64,000 nt of DNA from Lepus europaeus. Its lineage: Eukaryota > Chordata > Mammalia > Lagomorpha > Leporidae. Position numbers and translations under genes: made by a program. Position 1 is the first letter of the stretch. Every line of letters begins with the position of its first letter. This document shows positions 1-11,110 of the stretch, in pieces. The DNA lies in the NCBI RefSeq assembly GCF_033115175.1, contig NC_084834.1:8715294-8779293 (forward strand), given 5' to 3'. Under the pieces are notes generated by a model, which was not told the DNA's origin, made no database searches, and saw nothing but the letters and a program-made list of their open reading frames with translations.

Positions 1-1410
1 AGTAAACATGGGAATACACAAAGCCCTGTTTACAGGTGTGTCTTTGACAAGATCCTGGAAGCGAGAGAGATCAGTCCTGGGGAGTGTTTCTATCAGTAGC
101 AGCGGGCGGGAACGAATGTGAACTCCCTCAGTCATCTTGATTGGAACTGTCTGGAATTCTTGCTGGGACCCAAGGCAAGAGTAATTGTTGACATTTTATT
201 CATCTTCTTGGCAAACTAGAACAGTGTTCCCTTGAAAATGTTTGTTATAGAGGAGTCTTCCTTCGGTTTGCTGAAGGGTGGGCATAGGGTGAGGCGAGGG
301 GAAGCTCACTTTGTTGTCTTTCCCTTCCTCCAAACCTGGTGTGAAATTCCACTTGGCATCCTTTCCAAACCTTGGCCCCAGCCGCACACACAGTGATCCA
401 GCATGTATACAGGAAGTAGAACTCAGCAGAGTACCTTTGGCTGCTACCCATGCTTACAGAGGAGGAAATGGGCCATTAGCCCACTCTCTACTTGCTGAAC
501 TTTGGCTACCATTGCTGTGAGGACAATATTTATCCTCATCTCACTTCATTCAAACTACTGTATTGTTTTCAAGACACAGTATGAGGCAACAGGAACAAGA
601 CCCAAGCAAAACAAAAACTTCACCTACCACAGCCAGACAGTGAATAGGACTGGGAGAAAATAACTTCACTAAATCGTGTATTTGTACCCAGTCATTGGTG
701 ACATTTGGAGACAAAGTAGTTTTTAAGGTAGGAGTGGATAAGCCACCAAGATTTATTCCCTTGAGAGCATTTAAAATCCCTCAAGTCATAGGATGTATAA
801 ATAGAAGGAACATTGGGGGTAATTTAGTTCGTAGGCAATGAATTGCTATTACTGATGTTTAGATATTGATATAGAGAATTTCAGAAGCAAAGGGGGTAAA
901 TCCACTGCCTGGAATTCAATAGCTAATAAAGAAACGAACCAAGACCTGACCAGGATGAGAGCAATATGTGTGACTCACATCTCACACAGATTCCATGCTC
1001 TTCATGGTACCTAATATGAAGCCTTAGTAGCTATAGATTTTATTGAAATTTGAACATCTTACATAATCCCATTTGTAAGATCTCCACCACTAAATTGCAA
1101 TACTGTGTCAGTCTTGCCCATGATGATACATCACAGTAGCATCTCCAACTTCACTTATCCTAACGCCACCCCAGCGTCACTAAACACCATAATTATGCTC
1201 CTTCAGCAGCGAGATTATTTCTGTGTGGAGGAAATTGGAGGAGTAAGAGTTTTTAGCTCAGTACTCGAGAGGAGAAGAAATTTATCAGAATAAGAAAGGG
1301 GGAAGCATGGACTTTGCCAGTGATCTGTGTGCATAGCATCTAGGACAGTGCCAGGCCCATGGTAACTGTGAAGTGAGAGAAAGGCAGGGGGGTAAAAGCC
1401 CACCTCACTG
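1..1410. other. Intergenic DNA, nothing recognised
   Basis: The longest open frames here are about 60-115 codons, lack codon-like composition and match nothing I recognise. No splice-flanked exon, RNA gene or clear repeat terminus was seen. Confidence 0.6.
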
Positions 1411-1490
1411 GCAGAAGGGAGGGAAGGAAGGAAGAGAGATGGAGACAGAATGAGGAGTGCAAGAGAGAGAGAGAGAGAGAGGAGAGAGGG
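1411..1490. repeat. Purine-rich (GGAA/GA)n low-complexity tract
   Basis: GGAAGGAAGG-type and (GA)n stretches (about 10 GA units near 1462-1481) form a one-strand purine run. The 114-codon minus-strand frame over it is a low-complexity Ser/Leu product, not a gene. Confidence 0.8.
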
Positions 1491-2282
1491 TGAACAAAAG
1501 AGGATGAAAAGGAATGGAAGAGAAGTCACAAAGGAGAGCATCAGAGGACACGAGCACATATCTCAGTAACTGGCACAGACTCAGCCTTGGTGAGAAAATT
1601 GGTTTGTTAGTAGATATGTGTATTATTGAGTGCTTTTTGGATCATTTTATGTGAAATGATAGTCCTTCTGAAGCTAGGATCTAGGAGGAACTGGGCAAAC
1701 AACATATTACAAAGTAGGCATCATTACACTGGAGTAGAAAGAAAAGTACAAAAGTACAGAAAGTACCAGCAGATAATAATGATTTAAAAAACCTTAGAAG
1801 AAGCTGACGTTGAATTTGCTATGATGAAGCCACTATTAGAGATGAGCAATGACAAGAAAACAAAAGCAACATTGCAGTGACATTTTAGTTCTGCTTATAC
1901 ACCCAACAGTATTATAAAATGCAGCAAGAACACTATCATCAAATTAGTGCCATTCAAATTCCCACTTAACCAAAGACACTGAATCATTGAAGACACACAG
2001 TGAGCTCTCATGTATGATTGGAATGCAAAACAACCTGCTTTGTGAACTGAGGCCATGTGCTGTTGAGTCCTGTCTGTGGCATCACACCGGAGCCATGAGC
2101 ACCCAGCAGGTGTCTCCGTGGACTCCTGTGATAGGACATGATGGAGAGAGCTTTGGAAACCAGCAGAATGCATTCCAGTAGAAACTCTTCAAAGCACTCT
2201 GACCCAATGGGAATAACTTAACCTTCTCTGTGGGCCTTAGTGTAAGCATAAAGCGAAGTTACAATGCATATAGGTTTCTTTT

Positions 2283-2350
2283 TTGAGGATTAAATCAAAT
2301 AAGTTATGGAAAGCGTATTGCACAGGGCCTGGTGCACATGGGATGTCCTC
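2283..2350 (+). repeat. MIR SINE, 3' fragment
   Basis: GAGGATTAAATCAAATAAG followed by AAAGCGTATTGCACAGGGCCTGG resembles the MIR 3' block (GAGGATTAAATGAG, then AAAGCGCTTAGCACAGTGCCTGGCAC). It is an old and diverged copy. Confidence 0.55.
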
Positions 2351-2570
2351 ATGTGGAAGCTCTTTCCTATTCCCCCCACCCTCTAAAAACTGATCTTTAT
2401 TTTTTTTTATCTCCCAGAGGGGTGTAGTTAAAAACACCCAGGAAATTGATATACCTAGTGTATTTGGGCTGGAACACTAGACTTCCATTTTCAAGGAAAG
2501 TTAGTTTTGTCTACTATGAATAAAAGCAATCAAAGTATGCAGTTCATTTTTGGTGAAAATATTCAGTTTA

Positions 2571-2748
2571 TGATCTTCTGTATATAAAGAGAATTAAAAA
2601 TGAATCTTGATGTGAACGGAAGGGGAGAGGGAGCGGGAAAGGGGAGGGTTGCGGATGGGGGGGAAGTTATGGGGGGGGGGGAAGCCATTGTAATCCATAA
2701 GCTGTACTTTGGAAATGTATGTTCATTAAATAAAAGTTAAAATAAAAA
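2571..2748 (+). mobile_element. Rabbit-type L1, severely 5'-truncated
   Basis: This short insertion contains only the L1 3' terminus. It has the G-rich GGAAGGGGAGAGGG block, a run of G, and the end GTATGTTCATTAAATAAAAG with an A-rich tail. It is bracketed by GAAAATATTCAGTTTA at 2555-2570 and GAAAATATTTAGTTTA at 2749-2764, a 16-bp target-site duplication with one mismatch. The same terminus appears inverted at 6385-6560. Confidence 0.9.
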
Positions 2749-2764
2749 GAAAATATTTAGTTTA

Positions 2765-4501
2765 TTTCTCAGGATAATTCTGCAAATCATTGGGCATTGA
2801 TGCAATTATCTTTGTGAATGAGAAATCTTGCACCGTAAGCAGCTAGTAAAGGAGAGCAAATATAAACAAATGTAAAAATCAGAGTAAATGACTGCTTCAT
2901 GTCCTGTCTAAACCCCCTTTCTAAATGAAATAGAATCCAAACGTACAGGCTTGTGTTGGCTTGTTGCTCATTCTCTGTAAAACTGGGAGCATGAAGCACA
3001 AAAAATTGGTCCAGATCCTATTTGTTTAGGTTCCTTATTAAATGGACGTTTGACAAAATGTTGACTACTACCCTATCCCTACTCCCCTAAATATCAAAAG
3101 AAAAGAAAGTCTACTCTCCCAATGTTTACCCGATATGTAGTTTATTCCTGGGTGTTGGTTCAGCTTAGGCGAATTAAATGGGTCAACAATAGGTCAGTGT
3201 CGCCCAAGGACATGCTTGATCTCTGAGCTCCCTTTCGTCACTGTCACAGAACAGCAAATGTCCTCATGAAGAGTGACGTTTTTGCTGTCTCAAGCTCTTT
3301 CTTAGTCTAATCGCAACTGTCTCGAGGACAAAACAAGGATGTCTTATTTCTCACTACTGCGGAACTTAACAATGCTAGATGTTTTATTGATAAACTTGTA
3401 GAGTTTCTGCTTAATGGCCACCCTGAGAGAAAATAAACTGGTAATATCATGCAGGACCCCTGGATCAGTGTTCCCGGTAAAATTCATATCTCAGTTTTTA
3501 TTTGTGTTTTATTAAGTTTGTGTTTTATTAAGGCTTGTAATTAAAAATCAATTATGGAGGCAGTGGTCATATTGAGACTATTCTAAAAACCTAACATCTC
3601 TGCACCTGTTCAACCATGACTTATGGTGGCTGGTAGGACTTTTTGCTATGAAGTACATGCTCTGGTTTAGGTTTAGAAACGTTCTTTAAACAAGCCACGC
3701 TGGGATACCAGAGCAGTAAGAATCATCAGTACATTCACAGTGGAAGTTACTATAGAGAGGATGGAAGGAGCCCCAGCACACGGCTGATTTCATTCTCAGT
3801 ACTAGGTAGGCGCCCAAACACGCCCTCTCCCACAGCGCATATTCCACCTGCTTCGTTGTGAACAGGGCCCTCACAGCATCTCAGGACCAGCAGTCAAGTC
3901 ACAGACTCGTGCCAGTTTTCCTCCTGGCAGCCACATCCTTCTGTTAGGGAAAAACGCCACTCCGGAGGAACACGAGGTCTGTGGCCCAAGCACCGTGCAG
4001 GCTGCTTGCCAGCACGTTTTGTGTCCGCAGAATCCCCTCCCCTGGAGCTGCGTTAGCTTGGGGTGCGCAGTCAACAGCCTGTGCTGCACCAGGAGCAAGA
4101 GCAAAGCATGGGCATCATTTTCTTAATTTGCTATTTCCTATTTACAAACATAACTTTTATTTTTGAAAGTGTAAGACTTTGATGGATTTTTTCGATGAGT
4201 TGTGGGGTTGTTTTTAATATTTAGCATTTCCAGGCCTTCATCTCATCCTGCTCCTGCCTTGGCATAGCAGAAAAGCACTTAACGTCCTAACTTCTGTCTC
4301 AAGTTCTAGTCCAAACGCCCTGACCCTTCGTTCACACTGATTGGAGTCATCCCTGCACACCCTCCTGCCTCCCACTAGTGCCTTCTTCTGATTTACACTG
4401 TGCTATTTAATTAAAATAAAAGGATTTATTTGTATGGTATATTAATTAGCACTGCTTGAGTAATACTTTCCCTCATATATAGACACTTTGGGAACATTTC
4501 T
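2765..4501. other. Intergenic DNA, no gene seen
   Basis: AT-rich sequence, with a more GC-balanced patch at about 3880-4110 that opens short frames on both strands. Those frames have no recognisable product or splice context. No repeat family was confidently assigned. Confidence 0.55.
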
Positions 4502-4720
4502 TAATATATTTATTAAAGCTTTTGAACTTTAATAAACCATTTTAAATATACGAGGTGAACAAATTCCACATATTTCATATATCCACATTTAGGAACATAG
4601 TGATACTTCACACCCTACCCTTCTCCCTCCTTCCTTTCTTATTATTTCTTCTAATTTTTACAAAATTGTCTAAGTGTCAGATTGTAACTTTTGAGTGCCT
4701 TTCCTGTAATGTGAAAGACA
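4502..4720 (-). repeat. Older L1 3'-end-like repeat
   Basis: Blocks resembling TTCATATATCCACATTTAGG, then AACATAGTGATACTTC, then a pyrimidine-rich CCCTCCTTCCTTTC stretch recur in diverged form at about 28008-28180. The layout matches the antisense 3' end of an older lagomorph L1 subfamily. The family assignment is tentative. Confidence 0.4.
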
Positions 4721-4877
4721 TCATGTCTGTTTTCTGACTTTTGTTTGGCCCTGTGAATAAAACCATGTTTGACTCTGCGCTCTAATTAATGGAGTTCATT
4801 TTCCGGCCAGGTCTCCATTGGCAGCCGAGGATGGATCAAAGCCAAATTTCTGAGCTTGGTTGCGCACTGAGTAGCCT

Positions 4878-4908
4878 GCACACACACACACGCACACACA
4901 CACACCAC
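4878..4908. repeat. (CA)n microsatellite
   Basis: About 13 CA units interrupted by one CG. Confidence 0.9.
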
Positions 4909-5117
4909 AGTAATTGAAGTATAAGGTGATAATTCTTCTGTTCTATAAAACATGGTAGTTCCTCCCTCCTCTCCCCAAATTCTGTATTTAGTCAAGGAGA
5001 CCTGCTCCTAAGCTTCCACCCTCTGTCACAGAGGTACTGACAGCTCCTGGTGCATCCCCTGTTCCCTACCCACGTACTGGTTTAGAATCATGTTGGACTG
5101 CTGATTAATTTAAAAGC

Positions 5118-5418
5118 CTTTGGGTGCTTGGTGGGGCAGTCAGGATGCATGCATCCCATATCAGCGTGCCTGAGTTCAACACCAGGCTCCACTCCTGACC
5201 CCAGCTTCCCGCTGATGAGTGCCTTGGGAGAAGACAGTAATGGATCAAGTACTTGGATCTCTGCCACTCACATGGGAGATCTGGGTTGAGTTCTGGGCTC
5301 CAAGCTCAGGCCTGGTTCAGCCCCTGCCTTTGCAGGCATTTAGGAAGCGAGCCAGTATATGGGAACTCTCTGTCTCTCTGCCTGTCTTTATGTGTCTTTC
5401 TCTGTATGTTATAAATAA
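5118..5418 (+). mobile_element. CSINE, old copy
   Basis: The CSINE order is visible: a GGGGCAG-like head, CATCCCATATCAG, CTTGGATC, CACATGGGAGA, then a CT-rich segment and ATAAATAAATG at the 3' end. It is strongly diverged and has no clear target duplication. Confidence 0.75.
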
Positions 5419-5566
5419 ATGTGTTCTTATAGCAGAGAACATGAGCAGTATTAGGTGATGGTGAGAAGTACAGGCTCTCAATGGGCAAGATTGACTCACG
5501 GCTTGACAAAATGGAATTAAAGATGCCTATTTCTATGCAAATTTTTTGGAAATCCATGCATATGAG

Positions 5567-5680
5567 GGGTTATCAAAAAATTCATGAAAAATGAATATTA
5601 TGAAAATCTACTCATGGATTCCAAATGTTTTTGCACCTACAATTCTTTTTTTCCACGAACCTTTTGATATTCCTTACATG
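5567..5680. mobile_element. Short mariner-related (MARNA-like) element
   Basis: It reads TCAAAAAATTCATGAAAAATG then TATTATGAAAA, CATGGATTCCAAATG, TTTTTGCACC, and ends CACGAACCTTTTGATATTCC, the inverse of its start. The same termini bound the longer mariner at 37827-39418, so this is probably an internally deleted relative. The family name is from memory. Confidence 0.55.
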
Positions 5681-5699
5681 ACTGAACCACTGCAAAACT

Positions 5700-5825
5700 C
5701 CGCTTATTGAGAAAAATGGGAAAACTGCAGCTCCTGCTTCCCAGGGCTGTTGGGTAGACTAAACGAGATTTAGCACACTGAGCGCTCAATACATGGCAGT
5801 TGAGAGTGTTATTGAAATTATTGAA
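5700..5825 (+). repeat. MIR SINE fragment
   Basis: AAAATGGGAAAACTGCAGCTCC, GGGCTGTTGGGTAGACTAAACGAG and CACTGAGCGCTCAATACATGG follow the MIR order (AAAATGGGGATAATA, GGGTTGTTGTGAGGATTAAATGAG, AGCGCTCAATAAATG). Confidence 0.65.
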
Positions 5826-6384
5826 GGTAGCTCCGTGGTGAAGATTTGGGTTATAATTAAATGTGCACTATTTGAACTTGGCTAAAAGTGGCCATCTGAC
5901 TTGAAGATATTTTATCTCCCAGGATCTCTGAAATATTTATAGCAGCTGGAGAAATTCCATCCAGGTTCTACAGTAGACAGGAGCACAGATCAGCTTCTCT
6001 CTGACAGATACTATGGCCTACGATGCTTTCTTTTTTATCCTATTAGGTCTGAAAAAAACTATATCCTGTCTAAGTATAAGGATATTTACATTCTGTCTTG
6101 CAAGGTGAAACATTTTCTGTCTCAGCAAAATTATTAGGGATATTAAAATTAAAGGCAGGACGTTACTGGATGCATTCTTCTGAATTAGAATCAAAGATAA
6201 TATACATCCTTGGAGGAAAGCATCTTCCATAGCCATAAGGATCAGTGTTTGTGTAGTAACATGGAGAAAGATCCAAGTGAACTTGCTGTTGTGAAAGCTA
6301 CCAAAGACACTTTGTGAAGGTGATTCTTTTTTCAGATAGAATGATACAGAAGACCTACAACTTGCAAGAATTTCATGTAGTTCT

Positions 6385-7795
6385 TTTTTTTTATTAAACT
6401 TTTATTTAATGAATATAAATTTCCAAAGTATAGCTTATGGGTTACAATGGCTTCCCCCCTCCCATAACTTCCCTCCCGCCCGCAACCCTCCCCTTTCCCG
6501 CTCCCTTTCCCCTTCCATTCATGTAAAGATTCATTTTCAATTCTCTTTGTATACAGAAGACCAGTTTAGTATATATTAGGTAACAATTTCAACAGTTTGC
6601 CCATATAGCAACATAAAGTGAAAAAACTACCATTGGATTACTAATTATAGCATTAAATAGCAATGTACAGCACATTAAAGACAGAGATCCTACATAATTT
6701 TTTTTCAAATTAATTAATTTTCTATGCCATTTCCATTTTAACACCAGGTTGTTTTTTTTTTTTCATTTCCAATTCTCTTTATATACAGAAGATCAATTCA
6801 GTATATAGTTAGTAAAGACCTCATCAGTTTGTGCCCACACAGAAACGCAAAGTATAAAAATACTGTTTCAGTACTAGTTATAGCATCACTTGGCTTTAGA
6901 CGACACATTAGGGACAGATCCCACATGGGGTGTAAGTACACAGTGACTCCTGTTGCTGATTTAACAATTTGACACTCCTGTTCATGGCGTCAGTAATCTC
7001 CCTAGGCTCTAGTCATGAGTTGCCAGGGCTATGGAAGCCTTTAGAGTTCGCTGACTTTGATCTTATTCCGATAGGGTCATAGTCAAAGTGGAAGTTCTCT
7101 CCTCCCTTCGGAGAAGGGTACCTCCTTCTTTGATGGCCCCGTTCATTCCACAGGGATTTCACTCACAGAGATCATTCATTTAGGTCTTTTTTTTTTTTTT
7201 CCATGATATCTTGGCTTTCCATGCCTGCTATACTCTCATGGGCTCTTCAGCCAGATCTGAATGCCTTGAGGGCTGATTCTGAGGCCAGAGTGTTGTTTAG
7301 GACATCTGCCATCCTATGAGTCTGCTGTGTATCCCACTTCCCATGTTGGATCTTTCTCTCCCTTTTTGATTCTATCAGTTAGTATTAGCAGATACTTGTC
7401 TTGTTTGTGTGATCTCTTTGACTCTTCGAGCTATCAGAGCTATCAATTGTGAGCTGAAATTGATCACTTGGACTAGTGCGATGGCATTGGTACATGCCAT
7501 CTTGATGGGATTGTGTTGGAATCCCCTGGCACATTTCTAACTCCACCATTTGCGGCCAGTCCGATTGAGCATGTTCCAAATTGTTCATCTCCTCCCTCTC
7601 TTTTTCCACTCTTAGATTTAACAGGGATCACTTTTCAGTTAAAATTTAAACACCTAAGAATAATTGTGTGTTAATTACTGAGTTCAACCAATAGTACTAG
7701 AACAACAACAACAACAACAACTACTAAAAAGGATAAAGTATTACATTGTACATCTAAAGTCAGGACAGGAGCTGATCAGTTCATTGTTGTTAAGT
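6385..7795 (-). mobile_element. Rabbit-type L1, 5'-truncated, 3'UTR only
   Basis: A 1.41-kb L1 3' fragment inserted antisense. It starts with poly(T), then TTTATTTAATGAATATAAAT and the C-rich complement of the G-rich block. The target-site duplication GAATTTCATGTAGTTCT is perfect over 17 bp (6368-6384 and 7796-7812), so both ends are precise. No reverse-transcriptase frame is present; the longest frame (minus strand, 74 codons) matches no ORF2 motif, so the copy is dead on arrival. It carries two diverged tandem copies of one ~170-bp module (about 6530-6712 and 6763-6930). The internal part matches the plus-strand fragment at 53103-53270. Confidence 0.92.
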
Positions 7796-7812
7796 GAATT
7801 TCATGTAGTTCT

Positions 7813-8970
7813 GTGTGTAAAAGTTTGAAATTGAAACAATATGCTGGCATGCAAAAAAAATCAAAATTTATTTGGAGACATCTGAGATATAACATTGTAA
7901 TGACTGGCTTTCCCAGGGTCTTCCTAAAACATGATCACATGGAATTGGATTCTCTTGAAATTGCTTTCTTTTGAAAGCAAAGATCTGAGAATTCCCTCTC
8001 CTGATTCATGTTCATGGAGTATACAAAAATGATGCTGCTGGCTCTGTGGTGTCAAACTGGGGAGTTCGGGATGTCAGTAATATCACAACACTTGATTATT
8101 GAATGACAAAAATAACCCTGCATTTTAAGAAAAAAAGCAATGGAAAACAGAAGAGACGAAGACCCGACTGTAAAATTTATCTTGGCTTTCAGTGTGTCAG
8201 CTCTTAAGAAATATGGCAAAAATTTATTTAGAAGTCCTAAGCAATTGAATTTTCTATTAAATCTATTTTTCTCTTCCACTTACTTACCTGTAAGACAAAG
8301 TTAAGAAGCTTAAATATAATCAAGAGAAGAGGTATGTTTAAAATTGTACCCGAGTTTGGGAACCATTAGAAACTCCAAATTCTACCTCGTGTAATAATAT
8401 AATATCTCTTTGGGATATAAGAATATCTCTTTGGTAAATGCGAGATACTGTCTGTATAATATAATTAACACATCAATATTTAAAATATTAACTCAGGGAT
8501 GGTCATTTATAAAAATAAGGGAAAAAGCAAAAATGAAACCTTAAGTATTACAAAGGAAATTGCTTGTACTTTAAAAGCAAACTGTTACTGATCAATAGAA
8601 TTGACTTTGCATGAATTTCTGCCATTATTTTGCTTTCCTGAAGCAATAAGACAGGGAAGTAGTCAAATCATAATGTGAAATAACAATAATTAATTCATAT
8701 CACTAAAACCCTTAATAGAAGAGTAACAACTGAAGGCTAAGGGTTTAAAGAAGTAACAATTAATGTTTTATGAAACTTGATATTTTGTCATAAATATTAA
8801 GATAAAAATATGTTTAAGTTAAGTTAATTGCTTTTATTTGCAGAACAGCAGTAAACTGTACTCTGTGGTGTCAACGCACTCCAGCATCTACACTTCAATC
8901 ACATTTGGAAAAAAAAGTTAGTTCTGATACGTTGATCAGTGCTTGACAATATAGATGAGGTCCAATTTTG
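7813..8970. other. AT-rich intergenic DNA, nothing recognised
   Basis: Frames are short and interrupted, and no repeat termini or gene signals were recognised. Confidence 0.55.
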
Positions 8971-9281
8971 TAAAGGTTTGTTTATTTATTTGAAAGGCAG
9001 AACAAGTGAGAGCAAGAGAGCGAGCGAGAGAGATCAAGAAACAGACATCTTCAAATGTATGCAACAGCTGGAGTTAGGCCAAGCCAAAGCTAGGAGCCAG
9101 GAACTCAGTCCAGGTCTCCCACAATGGTAGCACAAACTCAAGGACTTGAGTCATCACCAGGTGCCTTCTAGGGTGAGTATTTGCAAGAAGTGGATATCAG
9201 AAGCAGAGGCAAGACTTGAACCCACGCATTTCAATATGACATGCAGACTTCTTAACCTCTGCGCCAAACTACCTCTCTGAG
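8971..9281 (-). mobile_element. CSINE, antisense
   Basis: GTTTATTTATTTGAAAGGCAG begins the inverted 3' tail, followed by a GAGAGCAAGAG purine run, AGCCAGGAACTCAGTCCAGG and a CTGCGCCAAACTACC end corresponding to the inverted CSINE head. An ORF at 8939-9130 is just this repeat read through. Confidence 0.8.
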
Positions 9282-10131
9282 TTTTCTTTTATATCCTGGG
9301 GGGAGTGGAGATCAGGAAGGGTGGGCATAACTGGTCTTTCAGATATTTCAAGTGTCAAACTCTATGACACTTGTGGTTGGTCTTCTCATCCTTGATCTGG
9401 GTCTCTATCATGCAAAGTCAGCCGCCATTGCTTCTCTGTTCCCAAGGTAAACTCAGTATTTTCAAGTTATCTGGGGCCAAATATGCACTAGGATTTTGGC
9501 ATTTGTCTGTTTTAACTTCTTGATGAAAGAAATAAAAAATGAATTTAATATACCTTGCAAAATATTTTTTTAGAGTGATGTACTTTCTTTTTGGATCACA
9601 TTTTGTTATTATGTCTTCTTGGTCCAAATTGTAATCATTGAACTTAGGACAAAAAATATCCTCTTGAACATTCGAGAGGAAATAAGGAGAGCTGGTGATG
9701 TCTGCCAGGAGAACAAGCGACTGCTTTTCTTCATGTGTTTTTCCTAACAAAAGTTTTCTCTTTGCAGCTATGAGTTGCAAGAGCACACACACTTTCAAAG
9801 TGATAGGGATGAGGAGGTCCGTGAATCTATGCATTCTATAGCACGCACACACGCACACGCGCACACACACACACACGTCCGCTTCCACTATGGAAGGAAG
9901 AGTGAGGCTTGCTGTTATCCTTGAAAAGACTATAAATTATACAAGTTAGAAAAGGAAAAACAAAACAAGAGAAATGTGAATTTGACATTTTTCTTTCAGC
10001 AGTCCAACTAAGTTTAATGTGAAGTACTGGAACCTTGGAATCCAATTGTGTGGATAATTCATCAACACTCAGTATTTATTATGTGCCTACTGAATACATG
10101 GCATTATTATAAATAAATTTTACAGGATCCC
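9282..10131. other. Intergenic DNA, 156-codon minus-strand frame judged non-coding
   Basis: An open frame runs on the minus strand over 9418-9888. It starts inside the (CA)n repeat, so its N-terminus is a Val/Cys repeat, and nothing in it matches a protein family I know. The rest of the interval is AT-rich and featureless apart from that microsatellite. Confidence 0.5.
9841..9876. repeat. (CA/CG)n microsatellite
   Basis: Alternating purine-pyrimidine run with CACGCACACACGC interruptions, a potential Z-DNA-forming sequence. Confidence 0.9.
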
Positions 10132-10135
10132 TTAA

Positions 10136-10272
10136 CCCATTGTGTTCCAACATCCTGCACATAGAACATGTATAAAAACTTAAATTGGGCAATAAATATA
10201 CCACTTATGGTAACTTTCAAATAAATTTATCACTTAAATGCTCACAGAATTGAAAACTTGGAACTAAATGGG
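10136..10272. mobile_element. TTAA-flanked piggyBac-like miniature element
   Basis: A 137-bp segment is bracketed by TTAA at 10132-10135 and 10273-10276. It begins CCCATTGTGTTCC and ends GGAACTAAATGGG, an imperfect 13-bp terminal inverted repeat. TTAA target duplication plus CCC...GGG ends is the hallmark of piggyBac transposons. It is too short to encode transposase. A related copy lies inverted at 19254-19380, sharing about 19 exact bases near one end (CAGAATTGAAAACTTGG core). Confidence 0.65.
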
Positions 10273-10276
10273 TTAA

Positions 10277-10984
10277 ATGGAACCTTAAAACTTTAATAAA
10301 CAGATACAAAATACATAAAACAATATTCACTCAAAAATTCTAATTAGTGACTCTTGAGAAAACTTTTTGCCAAAATTTCAACTTGGAATTGTAACCTTTT
10401 GTCCTTTTTCAAAAATTCCAAATGTTTTTTATTAATTTATAAATCTTCTCTGTTTTCTTATGTACAAATAGAATAACAGATTGAAAATGTGCTTCTATGA
10501 TGCCAAAACTCTATAAATGAATGAATAATTGTGTATATACATATATGTATCCTCATATTTACAATGAATTTATCATTATTCTTAACTAGGTTATAAATTC
10601 TTGGCCTCAAATTTGCCAACTTTGGAGCAGTCATTAATATTAGTTCTTCTAATAGATAATTCATTAGTTTTGAGTCCCAGAAAATATGTTCCCACCACAA
10701 CCTAAAAAACATTCTATATTAACTACATTTAGAATGTTTTTTAGTAAGAATATAGCTAAATATGTGGAAACTGATTTAAGAACTTCCAGGAGCTCCCATC
10801 TTTGAAAATTAAACTAAATGAAACTTAAAAGCAAAGAGAAAAATAGAAACTATCTTGTTGAAAATTCTAATTTTGTGTTTAACAGAAAAGATAATAGATT
10901 TTTCTGTATTGCTTAAATTAAAACAAGATGACTTTTCTCAGACGAGGGTGCAACAAATTCTGAGATGTAATTTTTGCCAATATG
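10277..10984. other. AT-rich intergenic DNA, nothing recognised
   Basis: No gene or repeat terminus seen. The 84-codon minus-strand frame at 10458-10712 has no recognisable features. Confidence 0.5.
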
Positions 10985-11110
10985 TGTACACATAAATACA
11001 TATTAATGTATGTAGTATGAACATAATGTATATAGTATATACATATTTATGTAGTATGTACATATAAATACATATTAATGTATGTAGTATGTACATACAA
11101 TTAATGAATA
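10985..11110. repeat. 72-bp-period AT-rich tandem duplication
   Basis: AAATACATATTAATGTATGT plus AGTATG occurs at 10994-11019 and again exactly at 11066-11091, with related GTAGTATGTACATA blocks between. It is about 1.7 copies of a 72-bp unit rich in TATGTA/TACATA palindromes. Confidence 0.8.

Noticed and set aside
9418-9888. 156-codon minus-strand frame
   Set aside because: N-terminus is a (CA)n microsatellite; the rest has no recognisable motif, splice context or codon bias.
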